Shown: positions 45,143 through 57,767 of the stretch, in pieces
Numbering within the stretch: position 1 is the stretch's first letter
Layout of the letters: each line of letters opens with the position of its first letter
Source: Flaccisagitta enflata
Taxonomy: Eukaryota; Chaetognatha; Sagittoidea; Aphragmophora
DNA length: 64,000 bases
Assembly: GCA_965153355.1 (NCBI GenBank)
Contig: OZ231127.1
Span: 88,598,001 to 88,662,000 of the forward strand
Direction of reading: 5' to 3'
Position numbers and translations under genes: made by a program
Notes under the pieces: model-generated
Told to the model about the DNA's origin: nothing
Database searches by the model: none
What the model saw: the letters and a program-made list of their open reading frames with translations, nothing else

Positions 45143-46517
45143 CAGGGGTGTTTATAATTGAGTCGCTTTTGATTATTTTCCCCCCTGCCTTTGATTTTCT
45201 TCCCCGCAACATGATTTTATTCCCTATAAAGCAATAAACAGTGTAGTTAAGGTTTAAATAGTATTAAATTGTGTATTACTAACTAGTTTTTATAATAAAG
45301 TACTGTCAAAAGTTATATTTTCCCCAAATTTTCTTTTCCTCTATTTTTTCCCCCTTTGCGGCCAGAAGTCTCACTTGCAAAATTCTTAAAAAAAAAAAAA
45401 AAAGAATGGACCCATCCCAGATTTTTGCACAGGGGACCTAAAAAGGCTGTAGAACAAGATTCTGATGTTCATTTTGACCTGACTTGAGCCAAAAAAAAAG
45501 AAACGGTTTTTATTGCAAAAAACGGCTATTTTTCCTAAAAAAATAGTATTAAATGAAATTTTTTTGACTTTTTTTTTACAGAAACATAAAGTCCCAATAG
45601 TAATTGATATTTGAGTGACTCTAGAACAATTTTGAATCGGTCTATGAGGTTCAAAAATAGCATTAAAATGCTCAAAAATGAAGAAATGACCTAAAAATTA
45701 AAAAATTGTCAAAACTGATGTTTTGAAACAGTTTCTTAGGGTAAAATATGCTTTTAGTATGAATTTCATCAATTTATTTAAAAAAACATAGCCGTGATAA
45801 GCGAAAAACGCAAAACCGCAATATGCAAATGAGGTCAAAGTGCGGTTTTTGCAAAAAATGGCTTTGGAAAGGTAAGTACTCAATATTTCATTGTGTTTAG
45901 CTTCTATAAAAAGAAAAAACATGTTTTGCCATTTTTTGCAAAAATCGCACTTTGATCTCATTTGCATATTGCGGTTTTGCGTTTTTCGCTTATCACAGCC
46001 ATGTTTTTTTAAGTAAATCGATGAAATTCATACTGACAGCATATTTTTCCCTAAACTGTTACAAATCATCAGTTTTGACGATTTTTTAATTCTTAGGTCA
46101 TTTCTTCATTTTTGAGCATTTTAATGCTATTTTTGAACCTCATAGACCTATCAAAAAATTTTTTACATTTACTCAAATATCAATTACTCTTGGTACTTTA
46201 TGTTTCTGCAAAAAAAAGGGCCAAAATATTTCATTTAATGCCATTTTTTTAGGAAAAATAACTGTTTTTTGCACTAAAACCCGTTTCTTTTTTTTCTGGC
46301 TCAAGTTAGGTCAAAATGAACATCAGAATCTTGTCCTACAGCCTTTTTAGGTTCCCTGTGCAAAAATCTGGGATGGGTCCATTTTTTTTTTTTCATAACC
46401 CTTAAAATTGAGATTTTCTCCATCGAGATTCCTGGCCGTTTGATTTCCTTCCCCATCTCCAAACCCTTTGATTCTCCCCCCCCATTGGTGGGGGGAACTC
46501 AAGTATATACATGCCTG
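45143..46517 (+). mobile_element. hAT-like element K, copy 2, exact 8-bp TSD
   Basis: Starts CAGGGGTGTTTATAATTGAG and ends with the complement of CAGGCATGTATATACTTGAG. It is flanked by CTTCCTTT at both ends (45135-45142 and 46518-46525). Without the nested fold-back element it is about 295 bp, too small to encode a transposase. K is therefore a non-autonomous hAT-like family. The internal text aligns with pieces at 17188-20242. Confidence 0.92.
45359..46438. mobile_element. CGGCCAG fold-back element, full-length copy, TTTG TSD
   Basis: A 1,080-bp giant palindrome with ends CGGCCAGAAGTCTCACTTGC and CGGCCAGGAATCTCGATGG (minus). The arms pair for about 500 bp to an apex near 45880-45920, with inner pairs such as GCGGTTTTGCGTTTTTCGC. 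TTTG flanks both sides (45355-45358, 46439-46442). The empty site CCCCTTTGATTTTCTTCCCC is seen in K at 17417 and 20160. No coding potential is recognised. Confidence 0.9.
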
Positions 46518-46639
46518 CTTCCTTTTTAGTTTTCTTTCTTTTTTTTAGCTTCTCCCTTTCTTTTTTTTCTTTCTTTTTTTCTTAAGTTGTTTTTTTTTCA
46601 TTTCTTTGTTTTTTTCTCTCTTTGTTTCTTTTTTTCATT

Positions 46640-46702
46640 CATTCTTTCCTTCCTTCCTTCCCTCCTTCCTTCCTTCCTTCCTTCTATCTTTCTTTCTTTT
46701 TT

Positions 46703-46761
<59 letters not shown>

Positions 46762-46762
46762 G

Positions 46763-46822
<60 letters not shown>
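46640..46822. repeat. (TTCC)n and (TTTC)n microsatellite
   Basis: TTCC units (46645-46685) pass to TTTC (46715-46820) with one GTCT. Non-coding. Confidence 0.95.
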
Positions 46823-47003
46823 TTTTTTTGTCCTCTTTTTTTACCGAAGTCGTGAAACCTTATTTCAAAATACATTTTTACTTAATGGCATTTTGGATCC
46901 ATTTGGAGTCATCATAAACCAACTTCGGGGTTCATTTTTTTCTCTCCAGTTTCTCAACCAAGCAGAAATGTTTCTCTGCCGAAAATGGATGACACACACA
47001 CTC

Positions 47004-47727
<724 letters not shown>

Positions 47728-47930
47728 CTCGCAAGACGCTCAAAAATAGATTTTCTCTCGACTCATTGGTTGTAGTTTTGGGGACCGAAAGCAAGTCTAG
47801 AGGTAGAGAAATATGAAGAAGTGGTTGAGGACAGGAAAAGGAATTGGGAAGGAGAATGTGGAAGAGTTGGTTAAAGTATTCATTTTCTTTATCACATAAA
47901 CAAGAGAAAAAAAGAAAAAAATTAAGAAAA

Positions 47931-48043
47931 AACAAGGCCAAGTAGGCCAATATGTGCGCCGTGTGGAACGTCGAACGAATGCGTAACCAACCAACCGACG
48001 GATGGACGGAGCCTCTTATTGATGTGCGTTGGCGCACATAAAA
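47931..48043 (-). mobile_element. HPE family C-like copy, short
   Basis: AACAAGGCCAAGTAGGCC, AATATGTGCGCCGTG, AACGTCGAACGAATGCG, CCAACCGACGG, GGAGCCTCTTATTG, hairpin ATGTGCGTTGGCGCACAT plus AAAA. The distal ATGTGCGCC covaries with the hairpin, giving a C variant with a different stem. Confidence 0.88.
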
Positions 48044-48091
48044 ATGTACAAAAAATGTTATGGAAACAAATCTCTAGATGTTACGCAAATA

Positions 48092-48690
48092 CAGGGTGAA
48101 CATTGTCAATGCAAAAAAGTATAAAGCTTTTACTTCTTGAGGCTTCATCTTTATGACCTGGAATCATTTTTCTCTTATAGTAGTATGCTTGAGTTTTTTT
48201 GTGTCAATATTTCATGGGTCTGAGTTAAATAGTTTGTTGATAACATCAGTTTGAAGTAAAAAGAATATTTACAGCTCAAACTTGATTACTGACTTTTTTC
48301 ATCTGGGCAGTTTCTTTTGGAACTGTTCTGAAGTTAAAATGAGTCAAACCACAGATGCTACATTGGTCTTAAATGAAAGAGAGTCAAATTTTCTTCCATT
48401 TGAGACCAATCTTGCATTTATAGCTCAAGTTGTCTTCAAATGAGAGCAAATCAAAGAAAAACTTTCTTGTTTAAAAAAGAAGATTTTGAGCTAAAAATGA
48501 GCTTTTTCTAGAAATGCCTCTTTTACTTCAATTTAATGTTGGGACAAGGTATCCAACTTAGACACATGAAATTTTGATACAAAAAACGTCAAACATAGTA
48601 CTGTAAGAGAAAAGTGATTTCAAGTCATGAAAATGAAGCATCTAGGAGCAAGAGCTTAATACTTATTTGCATTTGACAATGTTCACACTG
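48092..48690. mobile_element. 599-bp palindromic Tc1/mariner-type MITE
   Basis: Left CAGGGTGAACATTGTCAATG and right (minus) CAGTGTGAACATTGTCAAAT are flanked by TA at 48090-48091 and 48691-48692. The arms pair imperfectly throughout. No coding capacity. Confidence 0.85.
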
Positions 48691-48713
48691 TAATACATTA
48701 TTACATAACAGTA

Positions 48714-48887
48714 CAGTGAAGCACGGCTAAAGCGCACCCGCTTTAAAGGCATACCTGCCTGTAAGGCATAGCATCTTTTGTACCATAAAAGATTTTGTAG
48801 TTATTTCTATATTGGCCACAAGGCAGCTTCACTAAAATGCACAATTTTGTTCAATCTCCTGACATGCGTTTTAGTGAGGCTCAACTG
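48714..48887. mobile_element. pogo-like MITE, 174 bp
   Basis: CAGTGAAGCACGGCTAAAGC (left) and CAGTTGAGCCTCACTAAAAC (right, minus), flanked by TA at 48712-48713 and 48888-48889. It lies 23 bp from the end of the previous MITE. Confidence 0.82.
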
Positions 48888-49190
48888 TACTGGGTTTTTT
48901 CAGTTATAAATCATGTGGATAGATGAACGATTTGTACTGTCCTATTGACACTATTCTTTCATAACAACAGAAAGGTGACAGGAATGACCCATAGTGTGGA
49001 AATTCTTACTTTGTCGCTTTGTACCCTATGTTAATGAATGCTACTTTCCTGTGTGCAATCACTCCAACAAGTCATTTGGTGAATCTATCTAACAAATGAA
49101 ACAATTAATCATTAATTCCGTATGTACTCCATTGTTCCAAACATCTACCCATAGTGACAACATGGTCACTGCCATGTATTTGTTCTTTCT

Positions 49191-49837
49191 TTTAGTCGCG
49201 TGCTACATGACTACACCCCGCTATGTCCATTTGCCGCTCCGTTGGTCAGTCAGTCCCCTTTTTGGGCAGAGGCCCCGAAGGGGCCGCTGACCTATGCTTT
49301 CACACAGGGGAAATTTCTCCTTCTTCTTCTCCTCCTCCTCCTCCTTCTTCTTCTTCTGCGTACCCCCTCAAGGCCCAAATCCTAGCCTTGGGCTCAGCTT
49401 CCAGACCTCAAATCCAGTCTCCAAGCTTCAATCCCAGTCTTGAGGCTCAAATCCAGGCCAGCTCAAATCCCTAGCCCAAAATCCTAGCCTCGAGGCTCAA
49501 ATCCCAGCCTCAGTCCAAATCCAGCCTTAGGCTCAAATCCCAGCCTCAGGCTCAAATCATTTAGGCCCAATTACAGCCTTGAGGCTCAAATAAAAACAGC
49601 ATAGGTCATCAGCCCCTTCGGGGCCGCTGCCCCTCTAACTAGCTCACACTCACATACATTCACAAAGGGGCAACGGGTACCGCTGACCATCTAACGCTTT
49701 TGCGACTATTTACTATTTTTGCGTTTTTGAGCTTTTTGAGCTCATTGCCCCCGCCCAAATGCCTGAGTGACCTTCTCCATCACTGCTCCAGCCTGCCCGC
49801 ACGCGGTATCCGGGGTATCCGTGTATCTGGCCTTGTT
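49191..49837 (+). mobile_element. HPE family A1 copy with nested element M
   Basis: 5' part: AGTCGCGTGCTACATGACT, CTATGTCCATTTGCCGC, GTTGGTCAGTCAGTCC (to 49251). 3' part: GCCCCCGCCCAAATGCCTGA, CCTGCCCGCACGCGGTATCC, CCGTGTATCTGGCCTTGTT. Between them lies a complete-looking M element, so M inserted into an existing HPE. Confidence 0.85.
49252..49720. mobile_element. Element M copy nested in HPE-A
   Basis: Inverted arms GGGCAGAGGCCCCGAAGGGG with CTATGCTTTCACA (left) and GCATAGGTCATCAGCCCC with GGGGCCGCTGCCC (right). The interior is (CTT/CTC)n plus a CTCAAATCCCAGCCTCAGG-type array. The tail is GGGCAACGGGTACCGCTGAC, then CATCTAACGCTTTTGCGAC. Confidence 0.82.
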
Positions 49838-50015
49838 CATCCTTTTCCCCACTCTGAAGATTGAAAGGTTTTTCGTTGCTTGTGATGTCTGAGTCTGACC
49901 AAGAATAAAAGAGGCCCGGAAATGAGTGGGGAAATTAGTCTTGTCTCAGTTGTCTCACCTTTTGAATTGATTAGAAATAAAAAGTGTGGGGGGAAAAAAA
50001 AGGGTAACTGAGAAA

Positions 50016-50277
50016 GGGCGTGTTTCTGGTGAAGATGAAAAACGCGTTTGTTACTGTGAAACGCGATAACAGCGTGAACACATATTCAAGAATTTCAACT
50101 GTCCCACGAGGGAGTGAGCGAAGTGAGTGAGCGAGTTCATGAACGGAGCGAGCGAGCGAAGCAAGCGTAGCGAGTGAGCCGAGCGAGTGAGTGGAGTGAG
50201 CGGTGCGAGCGAACGAACGTAGCGAGCGACCGAGTGGCCCTTTCAAAACGCGATCCTCTTTGACTAGAAACACCCCC
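50016..50277. mobile_element. Dispersed repeat I copy with inverted termini
   Basis: Left GGGCGTGTTTCTGGTGAAGA, right (minus) GGGGGTGTTTCTAGTCAAAG. Core of GAGCGAGCGAAGCAAGCG-type units, CGCGATAACAGCGTGAAC near the left. AAA flanks both ends. This is the clearest boundary evidence for family I. Confidence 0.82.
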
Positions 50278-50371
50278 AAAGAGAACAAACAAACCTGATA
50301 CCCTAAGAACAAGTAGAGAACAAAAAAGGTGGAAACTCATGTATATTTAGGCAAATTGCGACTCGGACCTT

Positions 50372-50779
50372 TTTTAGTCGCGTGCACGCGACACTACAAC
50401 CCGCTTTGTCTGTCCGTCTGTCCGTCCATCCGTCTGTCCATCCGTCCGTCCATCAGTCCATCAGTCCATCAGTCAAAATTTATTTTTTTTATTACTTTTA
50501 GTTATTCTTAGTCATTTTAGGTCATTTTTAGTCATTTTTAGTCATTCTTAGTCATTCTAAGTCATTCTTAGTCATTCTAAGTTATTGTAAGTCATTTTGA
50601 GTCATTCTACGTTATGTTAAGTCACTTAAGTCAATTTGCTCAATTTTGTTGTATAGGTCATTTATCCTCATTTATGTGTTTCTAAGTCATTTTTAAGTCA
50701 TCTTATGTCATTATAAGCCAATTTGAGTCATCCTTAGCTATTTATGTCTCGCACGCGACTTATAGGTGTTGGCCTTGTT
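50372..50779 (+). mobile_element. HPE family F copy with GTCATTCTTA array
   Basis: Hairpin AGTCGCGTGCACGCGAC, ACTACAACCCGCTTTGTC, (GTCC/ATCA)n, a body of TTAGTCATTCTAAGTCATTC units, then ATGTCTCGCACGCGACTTAT and AGGTGTTGGCCTTGTT. Same 3' end as 17219-17409. Confidence 0.9.
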
Positions 50780-50908
50780 CTTTTCAGCCCTGTAAACTTC
50801 TTTGTAACCACTTCACCTGAAATTTTCTGGGATATGACGACTCGACTCTGGAACATGATTGGCTATAATGTCATCCATAATCAACTTTTTATTTGACAGC
50901 CCCTTCTT

Positions 50909-51210
50909 TTTAGATGCGTCCTCGCATCTCTATAAGAGGGTTTGTCCGTCCGTCCGTCCGTCCGTCCGTCGGTCCGTCGGTCCGTCCGTCCGTCCGTTAC
51001 GCCTGTGCAAAAACCGCGGTTTTCGGCCATTTTTGGCCACGACGAGATCCTACACTGAATCTACTGCGAGACAAACATGATTTGAGAGCCTCCATTAATA
51101 CTCTTGTCGTACCATCTGTCTGTTTGTCCATTTGTCAAACCATATGTGTCACATGATCAATATACGCAGAGACACAGTCTTGACGCATCGTTGCCAGTTC
51201 GGGCTTGTTT
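50909..51210 (+). mobile_element. HPE family D copy
   Basis: Hairpin AGATGCGTCCTCGCATCT, CTATAAGAGGGTTTGTCCG, (GTCC)n, GTTACGCCTGTGC, unique body, distal GACGCATCGTTGCC, GTTCGGGCTTGTTT. Confidence 0.85.
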
Positions 51211-51303
51211 CACTAATCAGTGAAATCAAAATGCTCCCAGAGAAGCGTAAGTCCATCCCAAATAATGAGATGTTTGATTCGATGTCAAGGCTCCAATCGT
51301 ATT

Positions 51304-51598
<295 letters not shown>

Positions 51599-51870
51599 AA
51601 ATGATGTACGATCATTGGACTTGAAGAAAAAACGTTTCCCAAAAGGGACACTTTTGATAAGACAAAAGCAAAAGAAATAAATAGATCCATCTTAGAAGAG
51701 GAGAAGAAAACAATACTTCATGGGCTTCAGGCTTTAAAGTGAATTTAAAATGAACTTACAGGGGATGTCCATCTATCTTATGACATCGTCTTAGAATACA
51801 AAGATACCCCTTTCAACATTCAAAATACTTTTTTCACAACATGATTATCACACTTTTTTTTTTTTTTAAA

Positions 51871-52022
51871 GAACCTTTAAGAACCTAGTTTATAAGAGCA
51901 TCAAGCCTTGAAATAGCTCAAAAATCAAGAACGTCATAGTTACTTTTCTAGTAGCTATCTCTAAACGTATCTCTATCCTTTTGAAGGCTTAAGAAAAAAA
52001 CGACGTTCTTATAAAGAAAATG
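51871..52022 (+). repeat. Dispersed repeat L, copy 2
   Basis: AAGAACCTAGTTTATAAGAG, CATCAAGCCTTGAAAT, AGTAGCTATCTCTAAACG, GACGTTCTTATAAAG. Parallels 17065-17187. Confidence 0.65.
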
Positions 52023-52738
<716 letters not shown>

Positions 52739-52756
52739 TAAGTACACTTTTAGTAT

Positions 52757-52955
52757 AACAAGGCCGGATACACGGCCACCCCAGTCGCGTGCAGGTGGGC
52801 AGGGGCCATATTTGAGGTCACTAGACCATTTGGGCAGAAGTAGTGACGTCACAGAATAAAAAACATAAAAAAAAAGTAAAGTGTGACCGACCAACCAACC
52901 GACCTACCGACCGACGGACAAAGCAGGGTGCAGAGTCGCATGCACGCGACTAAAA
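52757..52955 (-). mobile_element. HPE family A1 copy
   Basis: AACAAGGCCGGATACACGGC, CCAGTCGCGTGCAGGTGGGC, GGTCACTAGACCATTTGGGC, AAAGTAAAGTGTGACCGACC, ACAAAGCAGGGTGCAG, hairpin AGTCGCATGCACGCGACT plus AAAA. Confidence 0.92.
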
Positions 52956-53735
52956 ATATTACTGCCAGCCATTACTTCCAGCTGGGAAGCAGAAGCGATT
53001 GATTTATATGCCGCTTCAATGCTTTTAATTTACCGCTTCTGCTACCGTTTTCACTGTTTCAGCCTCTTTATAACTTTCAAGTTTATGGTATTACATCGAC
53101 ACAAAATGATTTGATGACAAGATACAACATATTGATCCAGGAGAAAACCTAGACCACACCTAGACATTACGTAAATGCAGCGCAAATCATTTTCAACTTT
53201 GACAGTATGGGACTATGGGTACAACATGGGTTGAAAAAATCCATGGCTTCCTATTGTTACATTCGTGGCCTTGACGATGTGCAATCATGTTCGTGCAAAG
53301 TGCAATTTTACACTAGTCATCAACATTCTCTACCTTATCCATTATGAGGTAAATATCTTCATGGAGACTGTCATCCATTCATCATCTCAATGGTCAGTGA
53401 CCTTTCTCCTTGTCTGAAACGTTGTCATCGCCATCATCGTTTTTTCTTACCCTTTTGTGACCCCATATTTCAGTCTTGGTTGTCTTTTTTATTTATAACG
53501 TTCCCTGTCATCCTCCCTGTCATCCTCCATTTTGTTATCGTCATCCTCCGTTTTATCACCGTCATCGTCTTTGATATTTTTAGCGTGCGTCCACAGGGTA
53601 AAGGATTCTAGTTTTTGGTTGGTCTGCTGTATTATTGGGCAGAGATCATTGTTATCCGCATGCTACTAATGCTTTCTAGTGTGAATGACCTTGTTATTTT
53701 TTCAGTTGTCATCATCACCATCATCAAGATTACCA
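52956..53735. other. Unique DNA with CATC-rich right side
   Basis: No gene is recognised. From about 53420 the text becomes rich in GTCATCCTCC and GTCATCGTC, grading into the (ATC)n array. Confidence 0.4.
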
Positions 53736-53737
53736 TT

Positions 53738-53747
53738 ACCAACATCG

Positions 53748-53808
<61 letters not shown>

Positions 53809-53858
53809 TATCATCGTCATCATCAGCATCATCATCATCATCATCAACATCGTCATTG

Positions 53859-53906
<48 letters not shown>

Positions 53907-53907
53907 G

Positions 53908-53940
<33 letters not shown>

Positions 53941-53941
53941 T

Positions 53942-53970
<29 letters not shown>
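53738..53970. repeat. (ATC)n array, left part
   Basis: ATC/GTC triplets. Split from the right part by the hAT-like MITE at 53971. Poly-Ile, poly-Ser, poly-Asp and poly-Met frames are artefacts. Confidence 0.95.
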
Positions 53971-53972
<2 letters not shown>

Positions 53973-54305
53973 GGGGCGTATTTGAGCCCAGATTCTTGGG
54001 GCAGCAAGCCAAATTCTCTGTCCCAACAAGTCTTGTGCCCCAATGATTTTTCTATTACTTTTGTGTGCTTGCTTTTTAACAGTGTTTTCCACAGGAAATT
54101 TTATTTAATTTTTTAGTGAAAATTTGGGAATGAGAAATGAATGATTCAAATTGATTTAGTTGATGAAGAAGGTTGAGGGTATCAAACTAGACAACTAAAT
54201 GAATAGCCGAGGGGATGAATAGGCTCTGTAGATCAATCCCATAAAACCCCATTGTAATACAGCAAGAAACATTTTGAACCTCTCTCCCTTTCTCTCTCTC
54301 TTTCT

Positions 54306-54397
<92 letters not shown>

Positions 54398-54482
54398 TTT
54401 TCATTTGTGTCCCAATGGGGTTTGTGTCCCAACAAAAAGGGCAGCAGCTGCTGCCCCTGACGCCCCGTCAGATACGCCCCTG
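53971..54482. mobile_element. hAT-like MITE inserted in the (ATC)n array
   Basis: Begins CAGGGGCGTATTTGAGC, ends with the complement of CAGGGGCGTATCTGACGGGG. ATCATCAT flanks both sides (53963-53970, 54483-54490), although the repeat context makes the TSD only suggestive. Inner inverted text: GGGGCAGCAAGCC / AGGGCAGCAGCTGC and TCTGTCCCAACAAG / TTGTGTCCCAACAA. It carries its own (CT)n at 54313-54393. Its TIR start resembles that of K. Confidence 0.85.
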
Positions 54483-54498
54483 ATCATCATTATCATCG

Positions 54499-54544
<46 letters not shown>

Positions 54545-54595
54545 TATTTTTGTCATCGTAATCACCAACATTATCATCATTGTCATTATCACCAA

Positions 54596-54682
<87 letters not shown>

Positions 54683-55725
54683 AATCATCATCATCATCAT
54701 TACCAATATCGTCATTGTCATCATCACCAATATCGTCATTGTCATCAGCACCAACATTGTCTTCAGCATCACCAAAACCGTCATCGGCATCATCACCAAC
54801 ATCATCATCAGCACTGTCATCATCAATGTCGTCATTGTCTTCATCAACAACATCGTCATCATCCTTCTAATCATCACCAACAACATCATCATTGTCATCA
54901 TCACTAACAACATCGTCATTGTCATTATCACCAACATCGTCATTGTCATCATCACCAAAATCATCATTGTCATCATCACTAACAACATCGTCATCATCAT
55001 CACCAACATCGTCATTGTCGTCATTACCAACATCATCATTGTCACCATCGCCAACATCATCATTGTCACCATCACCAACATCATCATTGTCACCATCACC
55101 AACATCGTCATTGTCATCATCACCAACATCATCACTGTCACCATCACCAAATTCATCATTGTCATCATCATTAATAACGTCATTGTCATCATCACCAACA
55201 TCATCATTGTCATCAACACCAACATCATCATTGTAATCATCACCAACATCACCATTTTCATCATCGTCAACAACATCGTCATTGTCATCATCACCAACAT
55301 CATCATTGTCACCATCACCAACATTGCATTGTCATCATCACCAACATCGTCATTGTCATCATCACCAACATCATCATTGTCATCATCGCCAACATCATCA
55401 TAGTAATCATCGCCAACATCATCATTGTCGTCATCGTCAACAACATTGTCATTGTCATAATCTTCAACAACAACGTCATGGTCATCATCACTGCCAACAA
55501 CGTCATTGACATCTTCACCAACAACATCGTCATTGTCATCATCACCAACATCATCATCGTCACCATCACCAACATCATCATTGTTATCATCACCAACAAT
55601 GTCATTGTCTTCATCACCAACATCATCATTGTCATCATCACCAACGACATCGTCATTGTCATCGTCACCAACAACATGGTCATCATAATCTTCATCAACA
55701 TTGTCACTGTAATCATCGTCACGAT
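54483..55725. repeat. (ATC)n array, right part, with 24-bp higher-order unit
   Basis: Pure (ATC)n to about 54690, then a repeat of about 24 bp such as TCATCATCACCAACATCGTC plus ATTG, with variants, to 55725. All lengths are multiples of three, so frames of up to 332 codons stay open on both strands. They contain only Ile/Thr/Asn/Val or Met/Leu/Thr/Val. Confidence 0.95.
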
Positions 55726-55839
55726 ATAATCTTTCCGACTCTTTCCATTGTCATGGGCGGGATGAATGTGGGCCACGTGATCCTTTGATCCTTCTTCCTT
55801 CAGAGACTTTCTTTCTCTTTTCCCCCTTTTTTTTTCATG

Positions 55840-56640
55840 CTCAAGTGTATTGAGCCATTTACAACTTTCTTTCCCCCTTTTTTGAGCCATTTACAACTTT
55901 CTTTCCCCCTTTTTTGAGCCATTTACATTTAACCCCATTTTCCTCTTTTCCTTCTGTCTGTTTGTATTGGGCCATTTACTGGTCTTTGCCCCCCTCTTTT
56001 TTTAGCCTTATACATTTGACTCCCTAACACAACTTTTCTTCTGTCTGCTTGTTTTGAGCCATTTATAACTTTCTTCTCCCTTTTTTTTAGCAATTTTCAT
56101 GTAACTCCCTCTTCTTTTTTCCTCCAATTTGCTTGTTTTGTGCCCTTTACAACTTGCTTCCCCCTTTTTGAGCCATTTACATTTTACATTCCCCTCTCCT
56201 TTTCTAGTTGCGGACACGCAACTCTATAAGAGGCTTTGTCCGTCCGTCGGTCCGTCGGTCTGTCCATAACCCACGAGTCGAAAGTGGAAAAACGAGCGTT
56301 TTAGATGTGTTTTTTTTATATAAGTGTTATTGGGGGGGTATGGTGTGTGGATGGGGGTTGGATGCCCCTGCCCACCCGTCCGCAACGATATTGTGACCCC
56401 GCGTCACTTGTTCGGATGTCAGCTTGTTTTGAGCCATTTACAGCTTTTCCCCCTTTTTTAGAGCCATTAACATTCAACTCCCTCCAACACCTTTCCTTAT
56501 GTCCTCTTATTTTGAGCAAATTAAAACATTCTTTCCTTCTCCCTTTTTCAGCCATTTACATTTCACTCCTCCAACTCGTTTTCTTGTGTGTGTGCCAGTT
56601 TGAAAAAGCCACCATTTTTCTCCCCTCTTTTTTTTCATTG
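55840..56640. repeat. Degenerate GAGCCATTTAC array, split by an HPE
   Basis: Units of 30-60 bp contain TTTTGAGCCATTTACAACTT and CTTTCCCCCTTTTTT, about a dozen, diverged. The HPE-B copy at 56202 interrupts one. Confidence 0.8.
56202..56411 (+). mobile_element. HPE family B copy
   Basis: Hairpin AGTTGCGGACACGCAACT, CTATAAGAGGCTTTGTCCG, (GTCG/GTCC)n, AGTCGAAAGTGGAAAAACG, GTGTGGATGGGGGTTGGATG, CCCCTGCCCACCCGTCCGC, AACGATATTGTGACCCCGCG, ending TCACTTGTT. The best B consensus copy; inserted in the GAGCCATTTAC array. Confidence 0.93.
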
Positions 56641-57550
56641 CATTTTGTCCTGTAATAAACATTCCTTAACCATTTCTTACCATAAAACCATTTTTTTTTC
56701 ACTTTTGGCTATAGCCTTGTATTGAGTCGTTGTCAACATTTTGCTTGTCCAATGGTTCATCTTTTCTTTTCTTCGTTTCACAATTTCAAACAGTCTTTTT
56801 CGATTTCTCCGCCTGGTTGCTGTCAACCATTTAGTAGTAAACATGTATTTTATCCAATGGCGAATGAGTGATTACATCAATGACACTTAATTTGAGGAAA
56901 GGAACAAACATAAGCCCGTGCACCAGCGCAATGATAAAAACTTGAGGAACAGGTAATAAGTTTGCCGATAGGCTTGTTAAAGTTGCACCTATATGTCAAA
57001 ATGCTTGACATGGATGAGTTTTTAGGTTGTTTTTTTCATTTAATTTAGATTTCTTCACGATTTTCTTGAGCATTGATCCACGATGGTCTCCGGAAGAGTT
57101 GCAGCAGAAGTGGGGTCACCATATGTCAGTTAGGGAAAGGGAGAGAAATAAATGGGAAACTATTAATTCTTTTTGTTACAAGAAAGGGATATGTTACATG
57201 CTTTAAAAAATAGGCGAAGTAAAACACATGGGCACAAGAGGACCGAAGGGCACACCACTAGCCAGCCAAGAGTGATGAGATTCCAACTGCAGTGAACCGA
57301 CAGTGTCGGAACACCCCAGCACAAAACCCCATCTCACCAGGCCAACCAGAGGTAATGCCCTCCATGCCCACGCCCACATGTCCCCTTGTCCAATTTTGAA
57401 ACATGTTGCAAATTGAAACAAACATAGGATGAATTAAATTGTTGGTAGTAAATTTTACGTCTAAACGCCCGATTTCGAATGTGTAACTCAAAAGGTTTAA
57501 TCAGATGAAGTAAAAATCAGTGGTTTGATTCTGTGATTTGAAATTAGCTA
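56641..57550. other. Unique DNA
   Basis: A GC-richer block at about 57225-57400 stands out from AT-rich surroundings. Minus-strand frames there (up to 77 codons) show no recognisable domain, so I make no gene call. Confidence 0.35.
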
Positions 57551-57551
57551 A

Positions 57552-57767
57552 ATGGTCTGCTACATTAAAAACCCAGATTATCGTGCTACAAGTAATAAGT
57601 ATGCTAGGTGTAGTATAGAAAAGAAAATTGCAAAATTAGTCTGGATAACAAATGAGGATGCAGTTATTGATTTGTTGTACAGACACTTCGCTGCACTTGA
57701 CACCAAACAGACCTTTCAGCCTGCCATAGCCAAGTGCATTGGAGTGGCCAGGGAAGATATGCATTGA
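57552..57767 (+). other. 71-codon frame overlapping a 125-bp array
   Basis: The ATG frame starts MVCYIKNPDYRATSNKYARC and ends FQPAIAKCIGVAREDMH. Its 3' half is the first unit of a 125-bp tandem repeat. Two further units keep similar reading text but have stops (for example TAG replacing the CAG codon). TTTGTTGTACAG before the conserved ACACTTC resembles a splice acceptor. This could be a tandemly duplicated exon fragment. No family is recognised. Confidence 0.2.

Noticed and set aside
54401-55403. 300-codon plus and minus frames
   Set aside because: Translation of (ATC)n and its 24-bp derivative; the multiple-of-three period keeps every frame open.
57203-57491. Minus-strand frames in a GC-richer block as an exon
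   Set aside because: Two frames are open with no recognisable domain and no convincing splice sites; evidence too thin.
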